64,000 nucleotides of DNA from Terripilifer ovatus (GCA_029222685.1 JARHVB010000008.1:186001-250000); one strand, 5' to 3'; counted from the first letter of the stretch, positions 25,936 through 36,000 are shown. A program made the numbers and translations. The notes: generated from the letters alone by a model not told the origin.

Positions 25936-27369
25936 ATGGATGATCAGAAAATGGAGCGACCCGCCGTTGAAACCGGCGGCGTTCATCCCCTCGTCGTAGC
26001 CTCCATCGTCGCCACCGCCTTTTTCATGGAGACCTTCGATTCGACCGTCATCGCCATGGCGCTGCCGATGATGGCGAAGGCATTTTCGACAACCGCCGTG
26101 GCGCTGAGCATCGGACTCACCTCCTACATCCTCGCCCTGGCGGTCGTCCTGCCGGCCAGCGGCTGGATCGCCGACCGCTGGGGCGTCCGCAACGTCTTCT
26201 GTGCCGCCATCATCCTGTTCACGATTTCCTCGGCCCTCTGCGGCCTTTCTGGATCGCTGCCCGAATTCGTTGTGTGGCGCGCGCTGCAGGGCTGCGCCGG
26301 CGCGCTCATGTCGCCGGTCGGCCGCCTCGTGGTTCTACGCTCGGTCGCGAAGAAGGACCTGGTCCGCGCCATGAACTTCGTCTCGACGCCGGGGCTCGTC
26401 GGTCCGCTGATCGGCCCGCCCATCGGTGGCTTCATCGCCACCTATGCGGACTGGCGCTGGATATTCTTCATCAACATTCCCGTCGGGCTGCTCGGCGTAA
26501 TGCTGGCGTGGCGGTTCATTCCGCAGGTGCGCGATGCCGCGCGCCGGTCGTTCGACGTCCTGGGCTTCTGCCTCAACGGCATCGGCCTCGTAGCGCTGCT
26601 GATCGGCCTCGACCTTATCGGCCATCCGGGCGGCAACCGCTGGATCGGCGCGGCGCTGACCGCGTTCGGTACCGTGATCGGATGTATCGTCATTGTCCAT
26701 TACCGCCGCGCGAGACATCCCCTCATCGATCTCTCCGCCGTCAGGATCAAAACCTTCGCCGTCGCCACCATGCTGGGCGGATCGCTGTTTCGCATGGCGA
26801 TCTCGGCGCCAGTCTTCGTGCTGCCGCTGTTCCTTCAGGTCGGGCTCGGCAAATCGGCCTTTGTCGCCGGCCTCCTGGTGCTCGCCCATTCGGCCGGCGA
26901 TCTCGCCATGAAGATCATCACCACAAAGACCCTGCAGATCCTCGGCTTCCGTATCGCGCTGATCGCGAGCGCCGCGATCTTCGGCATCCTCATCGCCTCG
27001 CTGGCGCTTGTCGATGACAACACCCCGGTTGCCATCCTGCTCGCCATCCTGCTCATCGCGGGCGCCGTTCGCTCGCTGCAGATGACCGCCCTCTCGTCCC
27101 TGCAATTCGCCGACGTGCCGCGCGAAAAACTCACCGGCGCCTCGACGCTCGCAAGCCTCAACCAGAACGTCACCCGCGCGCTCGGCATCGCCTTCTCGGC
27201 CATCGTGCTGAACACCGCCATTGCGTTCCACGGCGGCGCGGAAAAGCTGGCGACACCCATGGATTTCCACATCGCCTTCGTCGCGACAGGCCTGCTGTCG
27301 CTTGCCGCAATGATTCGATATTTTTCCCTGCCCGTCGACGCCGGACAGCAAGTCCGGCCGCAAGCTTGA
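25936..27369 (+). CDS. MFS drug/solute exporter, DHA2-like
   Basis: This 477-residue protein is a multi-span transporter. The first block MAMALPMMAKAF and the second with WIADRWGVRNVF are MFS motif A-like, and VVLRSVAKKDLVRAM resembles the linker of EmrB-like pumps. About 13 or 14 hydrophobic segments can be counted. Proton-driven efflux of small compounds is the family role; the substrate is not indicated. An IclR-type regulator starts 11 bases after its stop, on the same strand, and probably controls it. Confidence 0.83.
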   Translation: MDDQKMERPAVETGGVHPLVVASIVATAFFMETFDSTVIAMALPMMAKAFSTTAVALSIGLTSYILALAVVLPASGWIADRWGVRNVFCAAIILFTISSALCGLSGSLPEFVVWRALQGCAGALMSPVGRLVVLRSVAKKDLVRAMNFVSTPGLVGPLIGPPIGGFIATYADWRWIFFINIPVGLLGVMLAWRFIPQVRDAARRSFDVLGFCLNGIGLVALLIGLDLIGHPGGNRWIGAALTAFGTVIGCIVIVHYRRARHPLIDLSAVRIKTFAVATMLGGSLFRMAISAPVFVLPLFLQVGLGKSAFVAGLLVLAHSAGDLAMKIITTKTLQILGFRIALIASAAIFGILIASLALVDDNTPVAILLAILLIAGAVRSLQMTALSSLQFADVPREKLTGASTLASLNQNVTRALGIAFSAIVLNTAIAFHGGAEKLATPMDFHIAFVATGLLSLAAMIRYFSLPVDAGQQVRPQA

Positions 27370-27379
27370 AGGAGCCCCC

Positions 27380-28180
27380 GTGCAGGATGAAGGCCGCGGC
27401 ACCATCAGAGCGCTAAACCTCATTCGCGCGCTCAACATCGAGAACGGCGCCAGCGTCTCGCGCCTCAGCGTCCTCACCGGCACGTCGCGGCAGGCGCTCT
27501 ACCGCATCCTCAATGTGCTCGTACAGGAAGGCTATGTCTCGCGGCGCGAGGATGGCCGGTTCGTCCTTACCGGGCTCGTCCGTTCGCTGAGCGACGGATT
27601 CAAGGACGAATACTGGATCGGGGAAATCGCCGCACCGGAACTGGAGAAATTGCAGAAGAAGGTCGTCTGGCCGACCGAGATCGCCACCTGCCACAACTTC
27701 AGCATGCGCCTCATCCACACGACGCGACGGCACAGCCCGTTCGTCATCGACTACGGCAATGTCGGCGTCAGCGTGCCCATCCTGCGTACCGCGCTCGGCA
27801 TCGCCTATCTGGCACATTGCGCGCCGTCCGAGCGGACCACGATCCTGCGCTATTTCCAGGAGCAGCCGCCCTCACCCGACAGCGACCTGGCCCGTAACCG
27901 TGCCAAGATGAGCCGCACCCTGTCAGTCACGCGCAAACGCGGCTATGCGACGAGGCATCGCAATACGATGGCAGGCGAAACCTATCCCGATATCATCGAC
28001 ACCAACGCCACCATCGCCGTTCCCATCATCGTCAAAGGCATCGCCGTCGCATCGATGGCGATCACATATATCGCCTCGGCGATGACGACGACCGCAGCAC
28101 TTGAGCGGCATCTGCCGGATCTCCTGGCATCGGCCCAGGCCATTGCCAAACGTGTCCGCCCCAGGCCTGCAGATGGGTAA
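27380..28180 (+). CDS. IclR-family transcriptional regulator
   Basis: The 266-residue protein has an N-terminal winged helix (SVSRLSVLTGTSRQALYRIL is the recognition part) and a C-terminal effector domain, with DTNATIAVPIIVKGIAVASM near its end. The start is GTG, with GGAG upstream. IclR proteins bind small organic acids and switch catabolic or efflux genes. It follows the MFS gene by 11 bases, and a luciferase-like gene comes about 100 bases later, so either may be the target. Confidence 0.85.
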   Translation: MQDEGRGTIRALNLIRALNIENGASVSRLSVLTGTSRQALYRILNVLVQEGYVSRREDGRFVLTGLVRSLSDGFKDEYWIGEIAAPELEKLQKKVVWPTEIATCHNFSMRLIHTTRRHSPFVIDYGNVGVSVPILRTALGIAYLAHCAPSERTTILRYFQEQPPSPDSDLARNRAKMSRTLSVTRKRGYATRHRNTMAGETYPDIIDTNATIAVPIIVKGIAVASMAITYIASAMTTTAALERHLPDLLASAQAIAKRVRPRPADG

Positions 28181-28286
28181 TAGCAGGCATTCCTCTGTCC
28201 ACTGGCCGGACAGTTCCGTTTTGGCGATTGACCCGCCGCTTCCCGCCGATACCGTCCCTCCAACATTTTGAGTTCGGGAGCGGAAC

Positions 28287-29330
28287 ATGGAATTCGGCAT
28301 TTTCGATCATGTGGATAGCAGCGGCCTCCCCCTGGGGCAGTTCTACGAGCAACGCCTGCGCCTCACCGAAGCCTACGATCGGCTTGGCTTTTACGGGTAT
28401 CACGTGGCCGAACATCATTTCACGCCGCTGGGGCTGGCGGCCTCGCCCAGCGTCTATCTCGCTTCGGTCATCCAGCGCACCAGTCGATTGAAGATCGGCT
28501 CGCTCGTTTACACCCTGCCGCTCTATCATCCGCTGCGGCTGGCCGAAGAAATCTGCATGCTCGATCAGCTAAGCGGAGGCCGTCTGCAGGTGGGCGTCGG
28601 GCGCGGTATCTCGCCCATCGAGAGCGCCTATTACGGCGAAAACCCGGACATGAATGTGTCCCGCGCCGTCTACAAGGAATCGCTCGACATCATCCTTGCC
28701 GCTCTCACCGGCAAATGCGTCACCTACAAGGGCGAACACCGCAGCTTCACCGACGTGCCGATGGAGCTGGAGACGGCGCAGCGGCCGCATCCGCCGCTCT
28801 GGATGGGGGTGCAATCGCTGGAGAACGCCGAATTTGCCGCGCGCTATAAGATGAACATGGCCTGCATTCTCGATCCGGCCGAGATGAAAAGCCGGGTCAG
28901 GCACTATCGCGAGACATGGAAAAAGCTCCATGGCGAGAGTGGACTTGCCGAAGCCAGGGCCGGCCTCAACTTCTTCATCGTCGTCGCCGACACTGACGCC
29001 GAAGCCATGGCCATCGCCGACAAGAGCTACAAGACGTGGTTCGCCAGCTTCAACTATCTCTACCGCCTGCACGGGCGCTCGCCGATGCTGGGCGAACGCG
29101 CCGACAATTTCCCCGACCTGCAGAAGCTCGGCCGCGGCATCGCCGGCTCGCCAAAGACCGTCGCGGATTTCCTGGTGCGGCGGGCGCAGACGGCTGAGAT
29201 CAACTACCTCATCGGCCAATACGCTTTCGGCGACATGACGTTCGAACAGGCGAGCCATTCCGTCAGCCTGTTCGCCTCAGAGGTCATGCCCGCGCTGCGC
29301 CAGGTGACGGCGGCGGTGGCTGCTGCGTGA
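28287..29330 (+). CDS. Luciferase-like flavin-dependent monooxygenase
   Basis: This 347-residue protein is of the LLM class. YHVAEHHFTPLG and LSGGRLQVGVGRG are the family blocks; the beta/alpha barrel binds reduced FMN. Such enzymes hydroxylate or cleave small organic compounds with oxygen. They need a flavin reductase; one lies at 44401-45018, too far for an operon but possibly a partner. The regulator upstream and the aldolase/SDR genes downstream suggest a role in catabolism of an unknown compound. Confidence 0.85.
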   Translation: MEFGIFDHVDSSGLPLGQFYEQRLRLTEAYDRLGFYGYHVAEHHFTPLGLAASPSVYLASVIQRTSRLKIGSLVYTLPLYHPLRLAEEICMLDQLSGGRLQVGVGRGISPIESAYYGENPDMNVSRAVYKESLDIILAALTGKCVTYKGEHRSFTDVPMELETAQRPHPPLWMGVQSLENAEFAARYKMNMACILDPAEMKSRVRHYRETWKKLHGESGLAEARAGLNFFIVVADTDAEAMAIADKSYKTWFASFNYLYRLHGRSPMLGERADNFPDLQKLGRGIAGSPKTVADFLVRRAQTAEINYLIGQYAFGDMTFEQASHSVSLFASEVMPALRQVTAAVAAA

Positions 29331-29350
29331 GCTGGATCAGCATCGAGCCA

Positions 29351-29389
29351 CCCTTATCCGACCCTTGCTGCGCGAGGGTCGGATGAGGG
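29351..29389. repeat. Palindrome after the luciferase-like gene
   Basis: CCCTTATCCGACCCT and AGGGTCGGATGAGGG form a 15-bp stem with one G-T pair and a 9-base loop. No T run follows. It may be a transcript end or one more palindromic repeat type. Confidence 0.6.
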
Positions 29390-29498
29390 CGGATCGAACG
29401 CACCAGGCATCGCCAAATCGTCGATCAACCTGTAAGACATAACGAACCTTCACTGGATTAACCAGAAAAGCTTCAAGGCTTCACAACGGGAGACGAAA

Positions 29499-30475
29499 AT
29501 GTTCCGACCTTTCAACCGCTGGCTGACGGCAACCGTTCTGGTCTGCGCGTTCGCAGCGAGCCCGGCGCAGGCGCAGAATCAGACCATCAAGGTCGTCGTT
29601 CCCTATGGCGCCGGCGGCTTCATCGACACGCTTGCGCGCGGCTATTCCAACCAGCTCTCCAACGATCTCGGCCAATCGCTGATCGTCGAGAACAAGGTGG
29701 GCGCCGGCGGCAAGATCGGAGAGGACTACGTTGCCGCCTCGCCGCCCGATGGCACGACCCTGCTCGTCTCGCTGGTCCTGCGCCCAACCCTGGCCAAGGC
29801 GACGACACCGGCGCCCGATGTCAAAGACCTCGACATGCTGCAGAGCTTCGTCATCGTCGGCGCGCTCGCCTCCTCGCCGCTCATGATGTCTATTCCGCCG
29901 TCGCTCGGAATAAAGGACTTCAAAGGCCTCGTCGCCAGGATCAAGGCCGAGCCCGGCAAGCACAGCTACGGCTCCCCCGGCCCCGGCACGCCGGGCGCCA
30001 TCGTCGGCGCATTGCTGGTGAAGCAGCTCGGCCTCGACATCGCCCATGTGCCCTACCGCGGCGGCGCCGCCGCCCTGCCCGATCTCATGTCTGGTGTGCT
30101 GACCTGGATGATCGATACGCCCACCGGTTCGGGCGCTTTGGTCGAAAGCGGCAAGGTGGTGCCATGTTTGTCATCGACGGCAAGCGACTGGCGGCCTTCC
30201 CCGATATTCCGACCACCATCGAACTCGGCTATCCGCAATTCGACAATATGATCTCGACCGTATTCCTGATGGCGCCCGCCGCCATGCCGAGGCCTTTGCT
30301 CGACAAATATCACACCGCCCTTCTTCGGGTGCAGAAAGACCCGGTCATCGTGAAAATGCTCGACCAGCTTCGCCTCACCCCGCCGCCGCCGGACCAGAGC
30401 GTCGCCGACGTCACAAAGCTTGCGGCCGAGCAGATCGTCGCCTGGGAAAAGCCCATCAACTCGCTGGCGCAATAG
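29499..30475 (+). pseudogene. TctC-type solute-binding protein, frameshifted
   Basis: The first part (29499-30251) is a Bug/TctC periplasmic binding protein with signal peptide (ASPAQA|QN) and the family blocks VVPYGAGG and GSPGPGTPG. Near 30155-30170 the frame breaks: after GALVESGKVVP the sequence continues one frame back as MFVIDGKRLAAFPDIPTT, which is the normal end of these proteins. A single missing base explains it. This could be a real pseudogene or a sequencing error. Intact members deliver carboxylates to TctAB transporters, none of which are seen here. Confidence 0.8.
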
Positions 30476-30477
30476 AC

Positions 30478-31260
30478 ATGACAAAAGCAACACCCGCCTT
30501 CGAGATCGCCTGCATTGATCTGGTCATCGCCAATCGCGTCCTCGCCAAGGTCGGTGCCGTCGATGCCTATGGCCATGTCAGCGTGCGCAATCCGGACAAC
30601 CTCAACGAGTTTCTGCTGTCACGCTCGCTCAGCCCGGAATTCGTCACGCGCGACGACATCATGCGCTTCGACCTCGAAGGCCGTACGCTCAGGGACGACA
30701 ATCGTCCACCCTATCTGGAACGCTTCATCCATGCGGCGATCTACAAGCAGCGGCCGGACGTGCATGCGGTCGTTCACGGCCATCCGCGCCCACTGCTGCC
30801 GTTCACCGTGACGGACCTGAAGATGCGACCCGTGTTCATGACGGCGGACGAATTCGGCGCCGACGTGCCGGTCTGGGATATCCGCGATCGCTTCGGCGAC
30901 ACCAATATGCTGATCGTCAACATGGAACAGGGCCTTGATCTCGCGGCCTGCCTGTCGGGCGGCGCGCGCGTCGTGCTGGTGCGCGGGCATGGCTTCATCG
31001 GCGCGGGACGTTCAGCAAGCCAGCTCATTCGCCTGTGCAAGGCTTTGCTCGACAACGCCGCGCTCATTCTGGAAGCCTCCCGCTTCGGCACCATCAAGGA
31101 ACTGACGAAGGGCGAACTCGCCTCGCGCCAGCAGTCTGTCGGCGATGACGACATGCCCGCCGTCATGCGCGGTTTCGAATATGACGCCATCCAGGCCGGA
31201 TGCGCCGATCTCATGAAGCAGCGTGCGGCCCTGAAGGCAGACCTCAGCAGCAAGGCGTGA
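30478..31260 (+). CDS. Class II aldolase/adducin family protein
   Basis: This 260-residue protein has the zinc site HAVVHGHPRP (His-x-His) and a third His in RGHGFIGAG. The family includes fuculose-phosphate aldolases and sugar-acid decarboxylases. Substrate not predictable. It starts two bases after the previous stop and is followed after four bases by an SDR gene, so these form one operon. Confidence 0.82.
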   Translation: MTKATPAFEIACIDLVIANRVLAKVGAVDAYGHVSVRNPDNLNEFLLSRSLSPEFVTRDDIMRFDLEGRTLRDDNRPPYLERFIHAAIYKQRPDVHAVVHGHPRPLLPFTVTDLKMRPVFMTADEFGADVPVWDIRDRFGDTNMLIVNMEQGLDLAACLSGGARVVLVRGHGFIGAGRSASQLIRLCKALLDNAALILEASRFGTIKELTKGELASRQQSVGDDDMPAVMRGFEYDAIQAGCADLMKQRAALKADLSSKA

Positions 31261-31264
31261 CGGC

Positions 31265-32026
31265 GTGACAGCAGATACGAGAAACGGATTTGCCGGCCGG
31301 ACCACCGTGCTCTCGGGCGCGGGCGGCGGCATCGGGATGGAAATGTCGAAACGCATCCTGGCCGATGGCGGCACGCTTGTTGCCGTCGACCGCAACGAAG
31401 AAGCCCTGCAGCGCCTTGAAGGCGTGCTCGGCAAACAGGACAGGCTCATCACCCGCGCCGTCGATGTCAGCGACGAGGCTGCCTGCGCTACGCTAGCAGA
31501 ATTCGTCAAGGCACGCTGCGGTCGCCTCGACGTGCTCATCAACAATGCCGGCTTCTTCCCCGTCCACAAGTTCGAGGAACTGACCTATGCGCAGTGGCGC
31601 GACGTCATGGCCATCAATCTCGACAGCGTCTTCCTGATGACGAAAAGCCTGCTGCCGCTGATAAAACCCATCGGCCGCGGCCGCATCGTCAACATCGGCT
31701 CCAGCAGCGTCTTCAACGCGCCGGCGTTTCATCCCGATTATGTCGCGGCGAAATCCGGCGTCATCGGCCTCAGCCGCTGCATGGCCAACGAATTCGGCAA
31801 ATACGGCATCACCGTCAACGTCGTGTCGCCGGGGCTAACCGATACGCCCGGCACGCGCAATGTGTTCGGACTGGAGGCGGTTGCGGCGCGCGCCGCCACC
31901 CGCCCGCTCGGCCGCACCCAGGTCGCCCACGATGTCATCGGCACCATCGCCTTTCTGGTATCGGACGATGCCGCTTTTGTCACCGGCCAGATGATCAACG
32001 TCGACGGCGGCGCGATCTTCCACTGA
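31265..32026 (+). CDS. Short-chain dehydrogenase/reductase 1
   Basis: This 253-residue SDR begins with a GTG start. The cofactor loop is SGAGGGIG, the NNAG motif is present, and the catalytic site is Ser in GSSSVF with YVAAK. It oxidises or reduces an alcohol/ketone using NAD(P). It lies between the aldolase gene (four-base gap) and a second SDR (ten-base gap). The two SDRs are clearly different proteins, probably for successive steps. Confidence 0.88.
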   Translation: MTADTRNGFAGRTTVLSGAGGGIGMEMSKRILADGGTLVAVDRNEEALQRLEGVLGKQDRLITRAVDVSDEAACATLAEFVKARCGRLDVLINNAGFFPVHKFEELTYAQWRDVMAINLDSVFLMTKSLLPLIKPIGRGRIVNIGSSSVFNAPAFHPDYVAAKSGVIGLSRCMANEFGKYGITVNVVSPGLTDTPGTRNVFGLEAVAARAATRPLGRTQVAHDVIGTIAFLVSDDAAFVTGQMINVDGGAIFH

Positions 32027-32036
32027 AGGACGAAGG

Positions 32037-32837
32037 ATGGATACGGATATTTTCTCCCTGCGCGGCAGGAACATCGTCGTCACCGGCGCAGCAGAGGGCC
32101 TCGGCCGTACCTTCGCGCTGGCGTTTGCGAGGCGCGGCGCCTTCGTCGCCTGCGTCGATATCGATCCGGCAGTCGAGGAAACCTGCGCCCTCATCGAAAA
32201 GAACGGCGGCAAGGCGCTGCCGCTCATGGCCGATGTATCCAATGAAGCCGCCGTCACCACCATGGCGGCGCAGCTGGAGGCCAGCGCCGACACGCTGCAC
32301 GTGCTGGTCAACAACGCTGGCATCGCCATCCCGCCCGGTCGCCTGCTCGATGTCTCCGTCGCCAATTGGGACAGGGTCATCGCCACGAATCTGCGCAGTG
32401 TCTTCCTCTGCTCCAAGGCGTTGCTGCCGATGCTGCTCAGATCGAAAGACGCGTCGATCATCAATCTCAGCTCATTCCTGGCACTCGTCGGCCTTTATCC
32501 GGGCTTCGAGATCACAGCCATCCCCTATGCCTCGTCGAAGGCAGGTGTCGACGGCTTCACGCGGCAGTTGGCGATCGAATATGCCCGCGACGGCCTGCGC
32601 GTCAATGCCATCGCGCCGGGCTGGCACGGCGGCACGCGGCTCGGCCGTGAACGCCAGGCCAGTTCCGAGCCTGCCGTCATCAAGCGCTTCAACGATTTCA
32701 TCCAGGGCTCGATCCCCATGGGCCATATGGGCACGCCGGACGATCTGACCGGCCTTGCGGTCTATCTCGCCAGCAGCGCCTCGCGCTACGTGACGGGCCA
32801 GACCTTCGCTCATGACGGCGGTCTCACCGCCGCTTAA
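32037..32837 (+). CDS. Short-chain dehydrogenase/reductase 2
   Basis: The 266-residue protein has TGAAEGLG as cofactor loop, NNAG, and YASSK as catalytic motif; TGQTFAHDGG ends the sequence as usual for classical SDRs. It is the last gene of the aldolase-SDR-SDR group. The next gene, an IclR regulator, converges from the other strand with a 3-base gap. No terminator is visible in between. Confidence 0.88.
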   Translation: MDTDIFSLRGRNIVVTGAAEGLGRTFALAFARRGAFVACVDIDPAVEETCALIEKNGGKALPLMADVSNEAAVTTMAAQLEASADTLHVLVNNAGIAIPPGRLLDVSVANWDRVIATNLRSVFLCSKALLPMLLRSKDASIINLSSFLALVGLYPGFEITAIPYASSKAGVDGFTRQLAIEYARDGLRVNAIAPGWHGGTRLGRERQASSEPAVIKRFNDFIQGSIPMGHMGTPDDLTGLAVYLASSASRYVTGQTFAHDGGLTAA

Positions 32838-32840
32838 CCC

Positions 32841-33653
32841 TCAGGCGATGATGGTGGACGAAAGCTGCTTGGCCGATGCCTTGAGCTGCTCGGCGACGGG
32901 ACCATCCAGGCTCGTGTCGAACAGCGCCGACACGCCGATCACCGTGAGCGCCATGCGGAAGTCCCCGCTCGGATCGAACACGGGGCAGGAAAACGCTGTC
33001 CACGTGGGATTGCGCATGCCGCGCGTCTTTGCGATGCCCAGCTTCTGAACGCGAGCACGCAGACGCATCGACTTTTCGACACTGGCCGTACTCTCCGGCA
33101 TTTCCTCCTTCCAGTCTTCGATATCTCGCTTCAGAAAGTCTCGCGTGCGCTCCTCCGGCATGAACGACAGGAATATCTGTCCGGTTGCCGTCAACAGGGA
33201 CATATTGGTCCCGATGCGCATCCGCACAGCGGTCTGGACGTCGCCCATTTCACTGCGGATGACTGTCGGCCCGTTCGATCCCCAGATGCACAGGTAGGAA
33301 CACAGCACTGTCCTTTCGGTGAGATCCTTCATCACCGCAGCCGCGATCTGCGATCCGTCGACACTCTTCATCGCTGCGATGCCGATTTCGATCGTCGAGG
33401 GACCGACCCCGTAGCGTCCCGTGCTCTCGTTCTGCAGTACGAAGCCCGCATGCTGAAGGCTCGACAGATATCGGTGCGTGCGGCTCGCCGACATGCCGGC
33501 GGCGCGAGCAATTTCCGTGAGCGGCATCGGTCGCGCGGCCTTGGCAATGGCCTTCAGCAATTCCAGCCCGATGAGCGCCGTCGAATTGCCGGCCGCTTCC
33601 GTTGAAAGCTGGGCCGGCCGCCCCCTGCGCGCATTGGACATCCCATCTGACAT
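32841..33653 (-). CDS. IclR-family transcriptional regulator 2
   Basis: This 270-residue protein has an N-terminal helix-turn-helix, LTEIARAAGMSASRTHRYLS, and an IclR effector domain. It is divergent from the hydantoinase genes with a 297-base intergenic region that carries two inverted repeats; it likely controls that operon and itself. The first 15 residues (SNARRGRPAQ) are basic. Confidence 0.88.
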   Translation of the reverse strand: MSDGMSNARRGRPAQLSTEAAGNSTALIGLELLKAIAKAARPMPLTEIARAAGMSASRTHRYLSSLQHAGFVLQNESTGRYGVGPSTIEIGIAAMKSVDGSQIAAAVMKDLTERTVLCSYLCIWGSNGPTVIRSEMGDVQTAVRMRIGTNMSLLTATGQIFLSFMPEERTRDFLKRDIEDWKEEMPESTASVEKSMRLRARVQKLGIAKTRGMRNPTWTAFSCPVFDPSGDFRMALTVIGVSALFDTSLDGPVAEQLKASAKQLSSTIIA

Positions 33654-33674
33654 CTGCGGACCTTTTTCCTGGTG

Positions 33675-33775
33675 TTGACAAAATTTCGGCTCACGCCTAG
33701 TTTTTCTAAATCATGTAATATTTTTCTGCAATTCAGAAAAATAAAAGAATAACCGGAAGACCTGTGGTCTTCTGG
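33675..33775 (+). promoter_or_regulatory. Promoter and operator candidates between iclR and hyuA
   Basis: TTGACA at 33675, 17 bases, then TAGTTT gives a sigma-70-like promoter toward hyuA. ATTTTTCTG-CAATT-CAGAAAAAT (33720-33742) is a perfect 9-bp inverted repeat, and CCGGAAGACC-TGT-GGTCTTCTGG (33753-33775) is a second one with one mismatch. Either may bind the IclR protein. Confidence 0.55.
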
Positions 33776-33950
33776 CATGACTAGGGAAGAGACGATGATG
33801 ATGCCTCTGTCGAGCTTCAGCATTCCGTCCGGCTGTAAGCGCAGCACGTGCGGCGCCGATCCTTTTCGATATCGCAAGATTTCACCAGCGACGCCGCGAA
33901 ACTCAACGCGCGCTTGAGGCGCAGACCTATCGAGAGCAGGAGTTGAATAG

Positions 33951-35999
33951 ATGTCATATGCCGTCGCCGTGGATATCGGTGGGACCTTCACGGACCTGGT
34001 CGGCTACGATCGCGAGACGCGCCGGGTCGTCTACACCAAGAGCGCCACAACCTACGGAAACTTCGTCGATGGAATTCTCGACTGCTTCGTCAAGGCTGAT
34101 CTGACGCCGGAGCAGGCGCAGTATTTGAATCACGGCACGACGCTCGTCATCAATTCCTTCATCCAGCGACGCGGCGCAAAGGCGGCGCTGGTCACGACCG
34201 AGGGGTTCCGCGACATTCTCGAGATCGCCCGCGCCAACCGGCCCGATCCGTTCGATCTGCACTACCAGCGCGACCCGCCGCTCATCCCCCGCTCCCTGCG
34301 CTTCGAGGTTCCCGAGCGGGTGGACACGTTCGGTGAAGTGCTGGCGCCACTGGACCTTGATGCTCTCGACAGGCTGGCGGAGCAGTTGCGCGCGCAAAAA
34401 GTCGAGGCTGTCGCCATCTTCTTCATAAACTCCTTCGCCAATTCGGCGCATGAAACCCAGGCCGCGGAGCGCCTCCGCGAAAAGCTGCCTGGCGTCTACA
34501 TCACCTGCAGCACCGATCTGACGCGCGAATGGTATGAATTCGAACGCACCTCGACCGTTGCCGCCAACGCCTACGTCGGTCCGCAGGTCAATACCTACAT
34601 CCGCCGTCTCGAAGACGACATGAAGTCGCGCGGCTTCGACGGCACGCTCTTCATGATGGGCTCGAACGGCGGCCTGCTGTCGGTCGACCGCACCTGCCGC
34701 CAACCCGTTGGCCTGGTGGAATCGGGGCCGATCGGCGGCTGCATCGGCGCCGGCGCCTATGCGGAAGAACTCGGTTTCAAGAACGTCGTCGCCTTCGACA
34801 TGGGCGGAACCACGGCAAAATGCGCCCTCGTCGAGGACGGGCGTTTCAACGTCGAATCGATCTATTACGCCGGCGGATACGTCCACGGCTTCCCGATCAA
34901 ATCGCCCGTCATCGACATTGTCGAAGTCGGCTCAGGCGGCGGCTCGGTGGCCTGGCTCGACAGCCAGAACCGGCTGCACGTCGGTCCGCGCAGCGCGGGA
35001 TCGACCCCCGGCCCCGTCTGTTACGGCCGCGGCGGCACGGAAGCGACCGTCACCGACGCCAACCTGGTGCTGGGACGCCTGAATGCGGATCGCTTTCTCG
35101 GCGGTGAATTGAAGCTCGATACGGCAGGCGCAGAACGCGCCATCCGCAAGCTGGCCGAGCCGCTCGGCTACAGCGGGGAAGAGGGTATGCTGCGCCTTGC
35201 CGACGGCATTCTTTCACTCGCCACCGTGACCATGGCCGGCGCCATCCGGCAGGTCTCCGTCGAGCACGGCCTCGATCCGCGCGATTTCATGCTTTTCAGC
35301 TACGGCGGCGGCGGGCCGCTGCACGGCGCGGCGCTGGCGCGGGAGCTTTCGGTCCCCACCGTGGTCATCCCGCCCGCACCGGGCAATTTCTCAGCCGTCG
35401 GCATGCTGCTCGCCGATGCCCGCATCGACCTGTCGAAGACCTTCACCGGCATTCTAACTCAAGACGCGATCGGCCCCGTTCAGGACGCCTTCGAGGCGTT
35501 GGAGGCTGAAGCCGCCGCATCGCTGCGCAAGGAGTTCGGCGCGAGAGAGATCATGTTCGAACGCCATGCCGAGATGCGCTATCTCGGCCAGCGCCACAAC
35601 ATCAAGGTGCCCGTCGGCAGCGGCGGCGACCTCGCCACCATCCGGAAAGCCTTCGAGCGCGACTACAAGCGCCGCTATGGGCATTCCGATTCCGAAAACC
35701 CGGCCGAGCTTCAGGCCCTGCATCTGTCCGCCTTCGCGCGGCAGCAGCGCCCCGACCTCTCCGGTCTGCCGCTTATCAGCAAGAGCGGCGCAGCGCCCGC
35801 GTCCCGGCACGTCTACTTCAAGGAAAAGGGCGGCTTCGTCGACGCAGCAGTCTACGAGCGCTCCGCTCTTCCGCCCGGCTTCGCGGCGGCAGGACCGGCG
35901 CTGATCGAGGAATACGGTTCGACAACGCTCGTCGGCCCCTTCGATCGCTTCGAGATCGGACCCTTGTACGAAATCCGAATCCATTGTGACGCTCAGTAG
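33951..35999 (+). CDS. hyuA: Hydantoinase/oxoprolinase subunit A
   Basis: This 682-residue protein has both actin-like phosphate loops: AVDIGGTFTDLVGYD at the start and FDMGGTTAKCALVEDG in the middle. HyuA-type proteins use ATP to open cyclic amides or carboxylate ketones (N-methylhydantoinase, 5-oxoprolinase, acetone carboxylase). Together with HyuB downstream it forms an AB enzyme. Which compound is used is not visible. A palindromic repeat separates the two subunit genes. Confidence 0.87.
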   Translation: MSYAVAVDIGGTFTDLVGYDRETRRVVYTKSATTYGNFVDGILDCFVKADLTPEQAQYLNHGTTLVINSFIQRRGAKAALVTTEGFRDILEIARANRPDPFDLHYQRDPPLIPRSLRFEVPERVDTFGEVLAPLDLDALDRLAEQLRAQKVEAVAIFFINSFANSAHETQAAERLREKLPGVYITCSTDLTREWYEFERTSTVAANAYVGPQVNTYIRRLEDDMKSRGFDGTLFMMGSNGGLLSVDRTCRQPVGLVESGPIGGCIGAGAYAEELGFKNVVAFDMGGTTAKCALVEDGRFNVESIYYAGGYVHGFPIKSPVIDIVEVGSGGGSVAWLDSQNRLHVGPRSAGSTPGPVCYGRGGTEATVTDANLVLGRLNADRFLGGELKLDTAGAERAIRKLAEPLGYSGEEGMLRLADGILSLATVTMAGAIRQVSVEHGLDPRDFMLFSYGGGGPLHGAALARELSVPTVVIPPAPGNFSAVGMLLADARIDLSKTFTGILTQDAIGPVQDAFEALEAEAAASLRKEFGAREIMFERHAEMRYLGQRHNIKVPVGSGGDLATIRKAFERDYKRRYGHSDSENPAELQALHLSAFARQQRPDLSGLPLISKSGAAPASRHVYFKEKGGFVDAAVYERSALPPGFAAAGPALIEEYGSTTLVGPFDRFEIGPLYEIRIHCDAQ

Positions 36000-36000
36000 C

